Below are positions 43,186-52,584 of a DNA stretch of 64,000 nt, piece after piece. Below the pieces are notes generated by a model that saw only the letters and a list, made by a program, of their open reading frames with translations, was not told the origin of the DNA and made no database searches. The stretch lies in assembly GCA_045110675.1 (NCBI GenBank), contig JBGCGJ010000060.1, positions 1 to 64,000 of the forward strand, given 5' to 3'. Within the stretch, counting starts at the first letter, position 1, and every line of letters starts with the position of its first letter. The stretch is from JBALVT01 sp045110675 (GTDB lineage Bacteria > Pseudomonadota > Gammaproteobacteria > Pseudomonadales > Halieaceae). The translations under genes and the position numbers were made by a program.

Positions 43186-45846
43186 ATGTCTGATCGCGTG
43201 AATTTACGCCCATTCGTTGCGGCTATTGCATTAACCAGCGTCTCGTCATTCACCTGTGCGCAACTGGAAGAAGTGATTGTTACTGCGCAGAAACGACTTG
43301 AGTCAGCTCAGGACGTGCCTATCGCCCTAACGGCTTTCGATTCCGAAGCACTGGAGGCCAAACAAATTCAGGGCTTTTCCGATCTGCGATTTACCACGCC
43401 CAATGTCACCGCTTCGAAAAACAATTTTTCCGACTTTAACTTCCAGATTCGCGGTATCGGCAGAACCTTGGTAGCTGCATCAGGTGATGCGGGTGTGGGA
43501 ATTCATGTTAACGAAGTACCTATTGTAAGCCCGCGCTTATTTGAAACTGAGTACTTTGATGTACAAGCACTGGAAATTTTGCGTGGCCCCCAAGGTACAT
43601 TGTACGGACGCAACTCAACGGGTGGCGCAGTCAACATGATGACGGCGTCTGCCGAGACCGGCGAGTTGAGTGGCAACTTTGAAGGTCAATACGGTAATTA
43701 TGATCACCAGAAAATAAAGGGGCACATTAATATCCCTCTGGGTGATCGTTTTGCAATGCGCATTGCCGGGCTCTGGCTAGAGCGTGAGGGTTACAGCGAG
43801 AACCTGCATCTAAACAGCGATTACGATGGTCGCGACCAATATTCCCTGCGGTCTTCTTTTGCCTGGGAGCCGGGCGATGACACCCGGATAGATCTGATGG
43901 TTTCTTACTTCGAGGAGGACAGTAGCCGTACCCGCAGTCAGAAAACCCTGTGTAAGAATGAACCGACTGGATTGCTGGGATGTGCTCCCGACGCCCTTGA
44001 TTTTGATTTTCCCAACCCCAATGCACAGTTGGCGTCATTGCTGGCTGGCACCCAGGTATTGGGACCTTTTGGCGTTTTTAATTTCGGTAGTAATCTTCGT
44101 GGCACCAATCCGGATAACCTACGAGAGGCTATTTCAGAATTCGACCCGATCTACGAATCTGACGAAACCATGGTCACACTGAATGTTAGCCATTCCTTCG
44201 CTCGCCACACGGTTAGTTTTGTAGCCGGTTACCAGGACACTACGGTGTTATCCGAGCAGGACTACCAGTGGAGCCTTGCTGCGCCGGTGGAGCTCAACCC
44301 GCTGCTCGCCTTGGTTGCACCACAAAACTATGAAACCTTCTGGTCCGAGGGATTATTGCCGATCTCTGCGGTCTCGGAAAATGGCACTGGCTCTATTGGT
44401 GGGCATATCAAATACAATGCGATCGGCTTAGATGCCTATGATCACTCTTTTCTCGACCAAGACCAGTATTCATTGGAAGTACGAATGGCCTCTGACTACG
44501 AGGGTGACTTCAATTGGGTCCTGGGTGGTTTTTACATGGATGTAGACAGTGTTTCCACATACTACGTATTCGCCAACGCCTTTGATTACCTCGCCGCTGT
44601 GACTCCCGCTCTGACGACGGGTCAAGATGGGTTTGGCTGGGTGGCTCCGCAGTTTGTCAATGAAACTGACCAGTACACTTTGGAGTCTGCTGCCGTGTTT
44701 GGAGAAATCTACTATCAGATGACTGACGCGCTGCGATTGACTCTGGGCCTGCGCTATACCGAAGACGAGAAGGCTGTCACTAGTCGCCCCTTGTTGCTAA
44801 ATAACGACAGCGACGGTGAGAGAATTTTCCAGCCGGTGGGAGCGGACGAACCAATAGGCGTCCCCTACGATAATTTTACCGATGATTGGGGAGAATTCAC
44901 CGGGAGGGCCGTCTTGGACTGGTCTTTCGCCCAGGGCAGCATGGCCTACTTTTCTTTTTCCAGAGGTTACAAGGGCGGGGGATTCAATCCCGCTTTTGAT
45001 CCACAGGATTTTCCGGGAGCATCGACTCACTTCGAGCCTGAGTTCGTGAACGCCTTTGAAGTTGGTACTAAGAATTTGTTGCTGGACGACACCTTGCAGG
45101 CAAACGCCTCGGTATTTTTCTACGACTACGAAGATCTGCAGGTTTCAAAAATCGTCAATCGCACCTCCTTTAACGAAAACAGCGATGCGGAAATTTACGG
45201 TGCGGAATTGGAACTAGCGTGGGCACCTGATCAACACTGGTTGCTCAACGGCAATTTTGCCTATCTAAAAACAGAGGTGTCGGACCTGCTAAGTGTCGAT
45301 ACCCGTAATCCCACGAATGGCCGAAGTGATCTCACCTTGATCAAGGATCAAACTCTCGGTTCAAACTGCGTCGTTGATATGTCCCCGGAAGAATTTTCTG
45401 CACTTGGCGAGTCGCAGTTCAATAGTTGTCCTGATCTAATCGCTGCGGGTTTCTCAGTGTCAGACGGTTTCAACAACGACTTGAGCGGCAACGCCTTACA
45501 AAATTCTCCCGAGCTCTCTTTCAGTTTGGGTGCACAATATACTTTCTATCTGCCGCAGCGTCACAGCTTGTCGGTGCGGCTGGATTACTATTGGCAGGAT
45601 GAAATGTACGCGCGCAATTTCAACAAGCCGGTGGACAAAATCGACTCCTGGGATGTCTGGAATGCACAGGCAAATCTTGTGTCCGCTGAGGGGAGTTGGT
45701 ATGTGCGAGCCTATGTGAAAAACATTAACGACGATGACAATCTGGTAGGTCAGTTTCTCAGTGATGCCTCTTCGGGTTTGTTCACCAACGTATTTGCCAT
45801 CGAGCCGAGGACCTACGGACTGGCTGTGGGTTACAATTTTAACTGA
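43186..45846 (+). CDS. TonB-dependent receptor
   Basis: 886 residues, complete. Signal peptide to about residue 25 (SVSSFTCA-QL), TonB box EEVIVTAQKR, plug domain with NFQIRGIGRT and EILRGPQGTLYGRNSTGGAV (the usual plug end), 22-strand barrel, final strand YGLAVGYNF ending in aromatic-rich residues. The type with IVTAQKRLESAQDVPIALTA is common in Sphingomonadales and marine gammaproteobacteria for uptake of plant, steroid or siderophore-like compounds; substrate not deducible. AGG 9 nt before the ATG. Confidence 0.93.
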   Translation: MSDRVNLRPFVAAIALTSVSSFTCAQLEEVIVTAQKRLESAQDVPIALTAFDSEALEAKQIQGFSDLRFTTPNVTASKNNFSDFNFQIRGIGRTLVAASGDAGVGIHVNEVPIVSPRLFETEYFDVQALEILRGPQGTLYGRNSTGGAVNMMTASAETGELSGNFEGQYGNYDHQKIKGHINIPLGDRFAMRIAGLWLEREGYSENLHLNSDYDGRDQYSLRSSFAWEPGDDTRIDLMVSYFEEDSSRTRSQKTLCKNEPTGLLGCAPDALDFDFPNPNAQLASLLAGTQVLGPFGVFNFGSNLRGTNPDNLREAISEFDPIYESDETMVTLNVSHSFARHTVSFVAGYQDTTVLSEQDYQWSLAAPVELNPLLALVAPQNYETFWSEGLLPISAVSENGTGSIGGHIKYNAIGLDAYDHSFLDQDQYSLEVRMASDYEGDFNWVLGGFYMDVDSVSTYYVFANAFDYLAAVTPALTTGQDGFGWVAPQFVNETDQYTLESAAVFGEIYYQMTDALRLTLGLRYTEDEKAVTSRPLLLNNDSDGERIFQPVGADEPIGVPYDNFTDDWGEFTGRAVLDWSFAQGSMAYFSFSRGYKGGGFNPAFDPQDFPGASTHFEPEFVNAFEVGTKNLLLDDTLQANASVFFYDYEDLQVSKIVNRTSFNENSDAEIYGAELELAWAPDQHWLLNGNFAYLKTEVSDLLSVDTRNPTNGRSDLTLIKDQTLGSNCVVDMSPEEFSALGESQFNSCPDLIAAGFSVSDGFNNDLSGNALQNSPELSFSLGAQYTFYLPQRHSLSVRLDYYWQDEMYARNFNKPVDKIDSWDVWNAQANLVSAEGSWYVRAYVKNINDDDNLVGQFLSDASSGLFTNVFAIEPRTYGLAVGYNFN

Positions 45847-45900
45847 TGATAATATGATTGAGGCCATCTGAATTAAGGCCAGCCAAACAGGATGATAAAT

Positions 45901-46779
45901 ATGACTGAAATTACGGCTGACGAAGCCAATGCTGAACAGGTTGAGTTCTGGAATGGCGAGGCCGGTCAGGAATGGGTAGAGCGCGATAGGCAGATGCGAA
46001 GTACCCTGCGGCCCATCGGGGAGGAAGCCATTGCGGCCGCCCTCGCTCAATCGGGAGAGGCCGTACTGGATATTGGTTGCGGATGCGCCGACACTTCCTT
46101 CGCTCTACTGGACAGCGTCGGTGCCACGGGGAGAGTACTCGGAGTCGATATCTCCGGCCCTATGCTCGGATCGGCTAGGTCAAGGGCAAAGCAACTTTCT
46201 GAGGAACTGCAAAGCGCAATCGCTTTTGAACACGCTGATGCCAGTATCTACCCCTTCGAGGCCGCCAGCTTCGACCTGATTTTCTCACGATTTGGGGTTA
46301 TGTTTTTTGCCGATCCCGCTGCGGCATTTGCCAATATGCGCAAAGCTCTGAAACCGAACGGTCGAATTGCGTTTATCTGCTGGGCTCCAGTGCCGGAAAA
46401 CGAGTGGATCACGCTGCCGATGAGTGCAGCTTTCCAGCACGTGCCACGGCCGGAGCCGTTGCCACCAAATTCTCCGGGCCCTTTTGGACTCTCTGATCGG
46501 GAGTTCACGGAACAGATGCTGGTCGATGCAGGCTACACCAATATCAATATTGTCTCGTCTCGGCCAACGATGCGATTTGGGCACGACATAGAACAGGATC
46601 GCGTGGCTGACTTTTTTATCGAAATAGGGCCTGTTTCAAGGGTGTTGAAGGAAACCCCGCCTGATCTGCAAGAAACGGTGCGTCTGGCGATCGCAGACGT
46701 GATCATGCCGCATTACGATGGAAAAACGGTTAACCTCAATGCCAGTTGCTGGATTGTTACAGCCAGTAATGCCGCATAG
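45901..46779 (+). CDS. class I SAM-dependent methyltransferase
   Basis: 292 residues from ATG 45901 (AGGA about 8 nt upstream; an ATG three codons earlier has no spacing for it). SAM motif I VLDIGCGCADTSFAL (about residue 56), motif II region VLGVDISGPMLGSAR (about 80), post-motif FDLIFSRFGVMFFADPAAAF, and GRIAFICWAPVPENEWITLP. Ubie/methyltransf_11-like small-molecule enzyme; substrate unknown. Follows the TonB receptor by 54 bp, probably cotranscribed. Confidence 0.88.
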   Translation: MTEITADEANAEQVEFWNGEAGQEWVERDRQMRSTLRPIGEEAIAAALAQSGEAVLDIGCGCADTSFALLDSVGATGRVLGVDISGPMLGSARSRAKQLSEELQSAIAFEHADASIYPFEAASFDLIFSRFGVMFFADPAAAFANMRKALKPNGRIAFICWAPVPENEWITLPMSAAFQHVPRPEPLPPNSPGPFGLSDREFTEQMLVDAGYTNINIVSSRPTMRFGHDIEQDRVADFFIEIGPVSRVLKETPPDLQETVRLAIADVIMPHYDGKTVNLNASCWIVTASNAA

Positions 46780-46833
46780 TCTGATTGATGACATCCAGCA
46801 GGTCTTTGTTATCCATGTTCGGCTGTTAACACG

Positions 46834-47379
46834 CTAAAAACCATTTTCCCTGGCGCGTTGCTCAGCTGTGAAGAGTTCAAATTGCGCGCTATCCAATTCA
46901 CGTTTTTTGTTCTTGCGATCGTGGCGAATGCGATTTCGCTCTTCATCGGTAAGTCCGTTTCTCGAGGCTTTATCGCCGAGCTTTTCAACCTCCGCTCCCA
47001 ATCGATTAACCTTAGAGCGGGCAGTTGCAACCGCGTCGCCCAATAAATAGGCGACGTAGAACTTGTCCTTTAAATTGGGTGGGCAGGAGTTTGCGTAGTG
47101 CATGCCATTCGTTCCAACCCGGTATCCGTTGCTGGCGGTGCAGTAACTTTCAATTCCGATATCCCAACCGTCTCGATAGGACTGGACATCAACTGTCACG
47201 CCATATTCAGCACAGTCAGACACGTAATCTGAAACGCCCGTTTGGGGACGCCCGTTTTGGCCGTCTTTAGCGCCGACGTCGTACCAATTTGCAGCGAGAC
47301 ATTGGCCTTGATCCATCGTTGCGCAGCCGGCCAAAAATAGGAATGTTCCCAAGGAAAGGAAAATCACTGCCTTGTTCAT
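46834..47379 (-). CDS. DUF2799 lipoprotein
   Basis: 181 residues from ATG 47379 (GAGGAC upstream). Signal with lipobox FLAGC. DUF2799 pattern: CLAANWYDVGAKDGQNGRP with the acidic DWxxxGxxDG-like entry, VQSYRDGWDIGIESYCTASN, and NSCPPNLKDKFYVAYLLGDA. The last 60 residues form a charged coiled coil (SKVNRLGAEVEKLGDKASRN and on). Conserved cysteines suggest disulfides in the periplasm. Divergent from nadE. Confidence 0.83.
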   Translation of the reverse strand: MNKAVIFLSLGTFLFLAGCATMDQGQCLAANWYDVGAKDGQNGRPQTGVSDYVSDCAEYGVTVDVQSYRDGWDIGIESYCTASNGYRVGTNGMHYANSCPPNLKDKFYVAYLLGDAVATARSKVNRLGAEVEKLGDKASRNGLTDEERNRIRHDRKNKKRELDSAQFELFTAEQRARENGF

Positions 47380-47648
47380 ATTTTTTGTCCTCGTCGAAAA
47401 ACCCCCTGATATTATTAGACTACTAAAAACCGCACTTGGTGTCTCTTGGTAAGACAGCCGTGACGGGTTAAGACGATGTGCGGCAGCGTTACGTTCTGTC
47501 GGGAATTGATTTCGGGCCGATGCAGAAGCTGGCCAAAACACCCAAGCATGCTGTGCACTGTTTTTGGGCGTCTCAATGACTCGAGTATTTGTTTTTTCCG
47601 GGCAATTTTCAGCAAAATTATTTATCATCCACTGACACGAATTCCTCA

Positions 47649-47681
47649 GAGTTGAAGTCATGCAGTCAATTATTTCTCAAA
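47649..47681 (+). repeat. nadE start region, source of the copy at 43023
   Basis: This 33-base stretch spans the 11 bases before and the first 22 bases of nadE. It matches 43023-43055 with one mismatch (C at 47663 against G at 43037). The reading frame makes this the intact member. Confidence 0.65.
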
Positions 47682-48484
47682 TGCAGGTGTTGCCAGCAAT
47701 CGATGTTGAAGCCGAAGTGGTTCGGCGAGTCGATTTCATTAAGTCTCAGCTAAGGGCCGCTGGAATGCGCACACTGGTTCTCGGAATTAGCGGCGGTGTT
47801 GATTCATGTACCCTCGGTCGGCTGGCACAGTTGGCAGTCAATCAATTAAATAGTGAAGGCGAGCATGAATACCAATTTATCGCCGTCCGTCTGCCTTACA
47901 GTGTTCAAAAAGACGAAGAAGATGCCCAGGCATCCATTGATTTTATTCAGCCCAGTCAGGCGCTTTCAGTCAATGTGCAGCCCGGCGCTGACGCTATCCA
48001 CGATGAAACTTGCCGAGCCTTGCAGGAAAATGAATTGCTGCCTGCAAGCGAGAGCAAGCGGGATTTTGTGAAAGGCAATGTTAAGGCGCGCACTCGCATG
48101 GTTATCCAATACGAAATTGCAGGGATGTTGGATGGATTAGTGCTGGGTACAGATCACTCGGCAGAAAATATTACCGGCTTTTATACCAAGTATGGCGACG
48201 GAGCCTGCGATTTGGCGCCATTGTTTGGCCTCAACAAACGCCAGGTCAGACAAGTGGCAGAACATTTGGGCGCACCTTCACATATTGTCCATAAAGCGCC
48301 CACCGCGGATTTGGAATCTCTATCGCCGCAGAAAGCCGACGAACAGGCTCTTGGCATGAGTTACGATCAAATCGATGATTTCCTAGAGGGAAAACCCGTC
48401 GATTCAGCGGTGTCAGAGAAATTGATCGATATTTTTGAAAAGACGCAACACAAACGCGTTCCCATTCCCACCATCTACGATTAA
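47660..48484 (+). CDS. nadE: ammonia-dependent NAD+ synthetase
   Basis: 274 residues. ATP pyrophosphatase P-loop LGISGGVDSCTLGRLAQLA (SGGVDS) at about 42-50; LVLGTDHSAENITGFYTKYG and GDGACDLAPLFGLNKRQVRQ at 160-190; KAPTADLESLSPQKADEQAL and a C-terminal HKRVPIPTIYD, all as in the short NH3-dependent NadE of E. coli. No glutaminase domain. It amidates deamido-NAD to NAD in the cytoplasm. The ribosome-binding site is weak (GAGTTGAAG). Confidence 0.95.
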   Translation: MQSIISQMQVLPAIDVEAEVVRRVDFIKSQLRAAGMRTLVLGISGGVDSCTLGRLAQLAVNQLNSEGEHEYQFIAVRLPYSVQKDEEDAQASIDFIQPSQALSVNVQPGADAIHDETCRALQENELLPASESKRDFVKGNVKARTRMVIQYEIAGMLDGLVLGTDHSAENITGFYTKYGDGACDLAPLFGLNKRQVRQVAEHLGAPSHIVHKAPTADLESLSPQKADEQALGMSYDQIDDFLEGKPVDSAVSEKLIDIFEKTQHKRVPIPTIYD

Positions 48485-48526
48485 CGCAAAACCCGAGTCG
48501 TTGATCGATTCGATAGGAACCTCGCT

Positions 48527-49315
48527 ATGAGTTTTACAACCGACACCTCCTTTGTGCGTGAAAGGGGTGTGTATCATTCTGAAATCCGTCCCGGATGGGA
48601 CATTATGGGCAATGCCAACGGGGGTTACCTGATGGCTATCGCTGCCCGCGCCATGGGGGACGTGAGCCGACCGCATCCGATCTCAGTGAGTGCCCATTTC
48701 CTATCACCGGGCAAGCCAGGCCCAGTGAGTATCAGCCCCACGATCGTTAAGCAGGGTCGCAACTTCAGTACTGTGAGAGCCAGTATGGTGGGTCCGGAAA
48801 AGCCCATCATTGAACTGCTAGGCAGTTTTGGCGAATTGTCGAGTGCGGACAACGCAGTTTTAGTCGATGCTGAACCGCCCGATCTTCCTGCACCGGATGA
48901 GTGCGTGGCGAGAGAGCGTCCGTCCAGCGGCGCGCCGCCGCCCTTCATCGATAAATTGGACATACGGCTGCATCCCGAGGATGCTCTGTTTTATGAGAAT
49001 CGACCTTCGGGCAGGCCACTCATGAGGGGCTGGATCAAAATGGCCGATGATGAGCCGATTGATGCCTTTGGCTTGCTGCTGGTCGCCGATGTTTTTCCGC
49101 CCACCATTTTTAATGCCGATTTGCCGCGGGCCTGGGTTCCGACCCTGGAAATGACTTCCCATGTGCGAGGTTTACCGGAGCCCGGTTGGTTGCGCTGTCA
49201 ATTCTCTACCCGTTTTGTCACCGGTGGTTTTCTGGAAGAGGATGGTGAGGTGTGGGACGCCAGCGGCAAGCTGGTGGTTCAATCTCGGCAGCTGGCGCTT
49301 ATGCCCAGAACCTAG
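48527..49315 (+). CDS. acyl-CoA thioesterase family protein (double hot-dog, TesB-like)
   Basis: 262 residues. Two hot-dog halves: WDIMGNANGGYLMAIAARAM then HPISVSAHFLSPGKPGPVSI in the first, and RPLMRGWIKMADDEPIDAFG then LVVADVFPPTIFN-like and RCQFSTRFVTGGFLEEDGEV in the second. The NGGYLMA helix is characteristic of this TesB-like group. Hydrolyses acyl-CoA; chain length unknown. Its stop shares a CTAG with the convergent GAF gene (4-bp overlap). AGGAACC before the ATG. Confidence 0.85.
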   Translation: MSFTTDTSFVRERGVYHSEIRPGWDIMGNANGGYLMAIAARAMGDVSRPHPISVSAHFLSPGKPGPVSISPTIVKQGRNFSTVRASMVGPEKPIIELLGSFGELSSADNAVLVDAEPPDLPAPDECVARERPSSGAPPPFIDKLDIRLHPEDALFYENRPSGRPLMRGWIKMADDEPIDAFGLLLVADVFPPTIFNADLPRAWVPTLEMTSHVRGLPEPGWLRCQFSTRFVTGGFLEEDGEVWDASGKLVVQSRQLALMPRT

Positions 49316-49800
49316 GTTCTGGCATTGAGTTCACGCTCTGCTATTCGTCCCAGATCTCGAAGAATATCTATGTCTGCTGCGCTGAGCTGCCGGGGCTTGT
49401 CGTCGATGATGCACAGAGTTCCCAGCTTGCCTCCCTGCGGAGATGCCAGCGGGTACCCCGCATAGAAGCGAATAAACGGTTTGCTGAGCACCATGGGGTT
49501 GTCGATGAAGCGCTCGTCCTGTTTCACATCGGGAATGTAAAAGATGTCATCTCCTAAAATGGCGTGGGCGCAAAAAGAAATGTTTCTTGGGGTCTCGGTC
49601 ACGTCCAAGCCACTGTGAGACTTAAACCATTGGCGATTTTCATCAATCAGGCTGACCAGGGCGATAGGAACCTGAAACAGGCGCCGTGCCGTGCGAGTAA
49701 GCCTGTCAAATCGTTCTTCATGGGGGCTATCCAGAATATCGAGAGCCCACAAATCCTCCAGTCTATTTTGTTCCAGAGGGGGAATTTTGGGAGCTAACAT
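49312..49800 (-). CDS. stand-alone GAF domain protein
   Basis: 162 residues, one GAF domain throughout: FQVPIALVSLIDENRQWFKS (core strands), SFCAHAILGDDIFYIPDVKQ, and FYAGYPLASPQGGKLGTLCI. Two cysteines in the core (SFCAH, GTLCI) are of the type seen in redox- or small-molecule-sensing GAF proteins. It is a clear paralogue of the GAF half of the next gene, without the GGDEF part. It lies 85 bp downstream of it on the same strand. AAGGAACC before the ATG. Confidence 0.88.
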   Translation of the reverse strand: MLAPKIPPLEQNRLEDLWALDILDSPHEERFDRLTRTARRLFQVPIALVSLIDENRQWFKSHSGLDVTETPRNISFCAHAILGDDIFYIPDVKQDERFIDNPMVLSKPFIRFYAGYPLASPQGGKLGTLCIIDDKPRQLSAADIDILRDLGRIAERELNART

Positions 49801-49885
49801 TAAATGGTTCCTTCAACGCTTAAACCGGTTGCAAGGCCCTCCCAAAGGCAAGCTAACCGTGTCCATTTTGTTAAGACGCTTTTGT

Positions 49886-50881
49886 TTACTGGGCGGGAGC
49901 CACCGGCTCTTGTTGCTGCTGGGCACTGCTTCGCGCTTTACAGCGGTACATTACAGCATCACTTTCCGCTAGCAGTTGTTCTACACTGTGATGGCATTGC
50001 GGTTCAAATTGGACGATCCCATGAGAGAAGGAAAGATCATATCCCCGTCGCTCTGCTTGGTTGCGATCATCAAGAGCCGCCTGAAAACGCTTTATCGCCA
50101 GCTCACTTTGTTCCTTGGAGTTGTTCACCAGCAGGAATACAAATTCGTCCCCACCCAGGCGAGCGAACACATCTGAGTTTCTGCAGTTCTGCCTCATGAC
50201 GTCTGCGAATGTCTTCAGGGCGTAATCTCCCTCAGAGTGGCCGTAGGTGTCGTTGATGGATTTGAATTTGTTTAAATCCATAAACACCATAGTGGTCGGT
50301 ATATTTTGCCTGGCACAGAGTTTCAGGCTGTTTTCCGCCAGAGTGATGAAGCCTCTGCGATTGTTGGTATTGGTCAGCTCGTCGAGTGTTGCCAGTTGCA
50401 CAGCGGCGAGTTCCCGCTCTATGATTTGGGCGAGGTCGCGCAGGGAATCGCAGTCCTCGCTGCTGAGTTTTCTTGGTTTTTGATCTGAAATGCACAGTGT
50501 GCCGATTTTTAATCCGTCCGTGGATCGCAGCGGGTAACCCGCATAAAATTGGATATGCGGTTCGCTCGCAACCTTGGGGTCGTGTTCGAATCGCGGATCT
50601 TTGCTTGCGTCAGGGACGCAAAACACGTCGTCGCCCAGCATAGTGTAGTCACAAAAAGAGGCGATATGAGGGACTTCGCTGACTTCCACTCCCGGGTATC
50701 TATCGAAAGTTTGACGGTTGTCATCCACCAGGGAAACCAGGGCTATAGGAACCTGGAACAACCGCTTCGCCATTCGCGTCAGGCTGATGAAGCGGTCGCC
50801 GACAGGGGTATCCAAAACGTCGAGTCGCGCCGCGGTTTCCAACCGAGCCTGCTCTGTAATTGTTGTAGCCAAAACTGTCAT
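49886..50881 (-). CDS. GAF-GGDEF diguanylate cyclase
   Basis: 331 residues. GAF domain about 10-150 (FQVPIALVSLVDDNRQTF; SFCDYTMLGDDVFCVPDA; FYAGYPLRSTDGLKIGTLC), then GGDEF domain about 165-315. Active-site motif RLGGDEFVFLLV is intact and an RxxD inhibitory site (RNSD) stands five residues before GGDEF, so product feedback inhibition is likely. The start motif DELTNTNNRRGF is the usual linker. It should make cyclic di-GMP in response to a small-molecule or light/redox cue on the GAF domain. AAGGAA before the ATG. Confidence 0.93.
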   Translation of the reverse strand: MTVLATTITEQARLETAARLDVLDTPVGDRFISLTRMAKRLFQVPIALVSLVDDNRQTFDRYPGVEVSEVPHIASFCDYTMLGDDVFCVPDASKDPRFEHDPKVASEPHIQFYAGYPLRSTDGLKIGTLCISDQKPRKLSSEDCDSLRDLAQIIERELAAVQLATLDELTNTNNRRGFITLAENSLKLCARQNIPTTMVFMDLNKFKSINDTYGHSEGDYALKTFADVMRQNCRNSDVFARLGGDEFVFLLVNNSKEQSELAIKRFQAALDDRNQAERRGYDLSFSHGIVQFEPQCHHSVEQLLAESDAVMYRCKARSSAQQQQEPVAPAQ

Positions 50882-51098
50882 TTCAGTATTCCTTAGCGGG
50901 GGGTTGTTACCTTGCTCTGTGGTAGCGAGCCGCGCTAATTGCTAGTTTGTATAGTAATGATTATCGACCCATTGTCAGAAACCTTTAGCAATTTGTGAGC
51001 CTTGCTGGATGTGCTTTAGTGTGGCCGATTGCTTATGCCTGAGCGGGCCGTTAACATGGCGCCAGAGTCAAATTGCCCACTTGATCCAGGAGTTATCG

Positions 51099-51854
51099 AT
51101 GGACTTTTCCCGCCCCGTGACGGAGGCGACTAGCTTGTTGGAGATCAATCCCGAAATCGACCGGTCGCGCTTGGCAGCAGAATTCGCTGAGCATAAAAGA
51201 GTTCAAATCCGCAACGTTTTGACCGAAGACTCCGCTCACAAGATCACCCAATTGCTGGTTAAGCAAACGCCCTGGGGTTTGTCCTGGAGGGCTGGAGATG
51301 ACGGTCCACATAAACTCCGCAAGGAACAGGCAGCCAGTTTGCCAAAGACTGATGGTGATCAAATTGGACACAAGCTGACCGCATCGATGGGGCAAAACGA
51401 CTTCGCGTTCATCTATTCGCAGTACCAGATGTACGACGCATTTGTTCAGGGGTGGTCAGGTGGGTCTCCACATGATGGCCTATTTCAGGATATGAACTCG
51501 CCGCTGTTTTTGGACCTGGTACGTGAAGTCACAAGCCTGCCCGAAATTCAATGGGCCGATGCCCAGGCAACCCTGTATGCACCTGGCCAGTTTCTTTCAT
51601 TGCATCAGGATGTGGAGGCTGATCAGGGATGGTTGGTCGCCTATGTGTTGAACTTTTGCACCCGAGATTGGCGTCCAGATTGGGGCGGTTACCTGAATTT
51701 CTACGATGAAGATGGCGACATAGTCGCGGGTTATAGGCCGCGCTTCAATTCCCTGAACATGTTTCTGGTTCCCCAGGATCACAATGTCAGCTATGTTCCT
51801 CAATTCGCGCCCTATGGACGTTTTGCTATTACCGGTTGGTTCAGGGACCGCTGA
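51099..51854 (+). CDS. 2-oxoglutarate/Fe(II)-dependent oxygenase, prolyl-hydroxylase-like (Tpa1/OGFOD-like)
   Basis: 251 residues from ATG 51099 (CAGGAG 8 nt upstream). Double-stranded beta-helix with iron ligands HQD (in LSLHQDVEADQG) and the distal His in DHNVSYVP, and the 2OG-binding Arg in GRFAITGWF at the C-terminus. The N-terminal third is helical and has no clear domain. Members hydroxylate proline or other residues of proteins, or small molecules; target unknown. First of three adjacent 2OG-oxygenase genes. Confidence 0.85.
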   Translation: MDFSRPVTEATSLLEINPEIDRSRLAAEFAEHKRVQIRNVLTEDSAHKITQLLVKQTPWGLSWRAGDDGPHKLRKEQAASLPKTDGDQIGHKLTASMGQNDFAFIYSQYQMYDAFVQGWSGGSPHDGLFQDMNSPLFLDLVREVTSLPEIQWADAQATLYAPGQFLSLHQDVEADQGWLVAYVLNFCTRDWRPDWGGYLNFYDEDGDIVAGYRPRFNSLNMFLVPQDHNVSYVPQFAPYGRFAITGWFRDR

Positions 51855-51982
51855 GTTCGACGAATACTCTTTGGAGCACACTGTAGTTTCGGTTGGCAGC
51901 AAGGCTATAATTTGGACTGCTGGGTCCTCAGTGATAGCTTTGGTTTACTTGGGTTGGATATAGAAGTTCAGAGGTATGTGTC

Positions 51983-52540
51983 ATGTCCGTTTTAGATTAC
52001 ATTCGGTATTTTCCCAACTTTGTCGATAGTCAACTCTGCGACGATGTGCTGAATCACTACAAAGAGAATGCGCAGTGGCAAAGTTCTACTTTTTCTGACG
52101 GAACTGGAGTTCTACCGGGATCAGAAGAAAGAGTCAAAATGGATGAATACTGGATACATCAAGACGAAAAATACTATCACGAACTAAAAGTGTTCTTTCG
52201 CAATGCCGTGATGGAGTACATCCAGGCATTTCCGCAAATCGCACCGCAGGCTTTTACCTCTTTTAGAATGAACCACTACCCGGTGGGAGGTTTTATGGAG
52301 AGCCACATTGACAATATTCACCACAGCCATGGCCAGGAGTATGGATACCCGCATTTGACGGCGCTTGTTTTGTTAAATGATGATTATGCGGGAGGAGACT
52401 TCGAGTTATGCGGAGGCGGGTTTGTCGCCAATAAACAAAAGGGCTCGGTCATTGTCTTTCCTTCAAACTTTATGTTTCCCCACGAAGTTAAAAGAGTGAC
52501 CGAAGGAGACAGATTCAGTCTCATGACGTGGATCATGTGA
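51983..52540 (+). CDS. 2OG-Fe(II) oxygenase (P4H-like)
   Basis: 185 residues. Iron ligands HID (in FMESHIDNIHH) and His in FMFPHEVKRV, 2OG Arg in GDRFSLMTWI; the strand GGDFELCGGGFVANKQKGSV and FPSNFMFPHEV are typical of prolyl-4-hydroxylase-like enzymes. AGAGGT before the ATG. It follows the first oxygenase gene by 128 bp and precedes the TPR-fused one by 44 bp, so the three are probably one operon. Sequence identity to the first is low in the visible motifs. Confidence 0.87.
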   Translation: MSVLDYIRYFPNFVDSQLCDDVLNHYKENAQWQSSTFSDGTGVLPGSEERVKMDEYWIHQDEKYYHELKVFFRNAVMEYIQAFPQIAPQAFTSFRMNHYPVGGFMESHIDNIHHSHGQEYGYPHLTALVLLNDDYAGGDFELCGGGFVANKQKGSVIVFPSNFMFPHEVKRVTEGDRFSLMTWIM

Positions 52541-52584
52541 CCATCACTTGATTGACTGAGATACCCGGAAGTCAGCATGACGCT

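Noticed and set aside
46860..46885. Possible tRNA T-arm (GAGTTCAAATT) near 46876
   Set aside because: It lies inside the DUF2799 coding sequence, and no acceptor stem or anticodon arm can be formed.
47380..47661. N-terminal extension of the DUF2799 gene back to 47661
   Set aside because: The internal ATG at 47379 starts an exact lipoprotein signal peptide with GAGGAC before it; the extension runs into the nadE start and is not protein-like.
51009..51098. 30-residue upstream extension of the first 2OG oxygenase
   Set aside because: The ATG at 51099 has CAGGAG at proper distance; the upstream ATG has none.
51195..51215. Possible tRNA T-arm (AGAGTTCAAATCC) near 51200
   Set aside because: It lies inside the oxygenase gene, with no matching acceptor stem.
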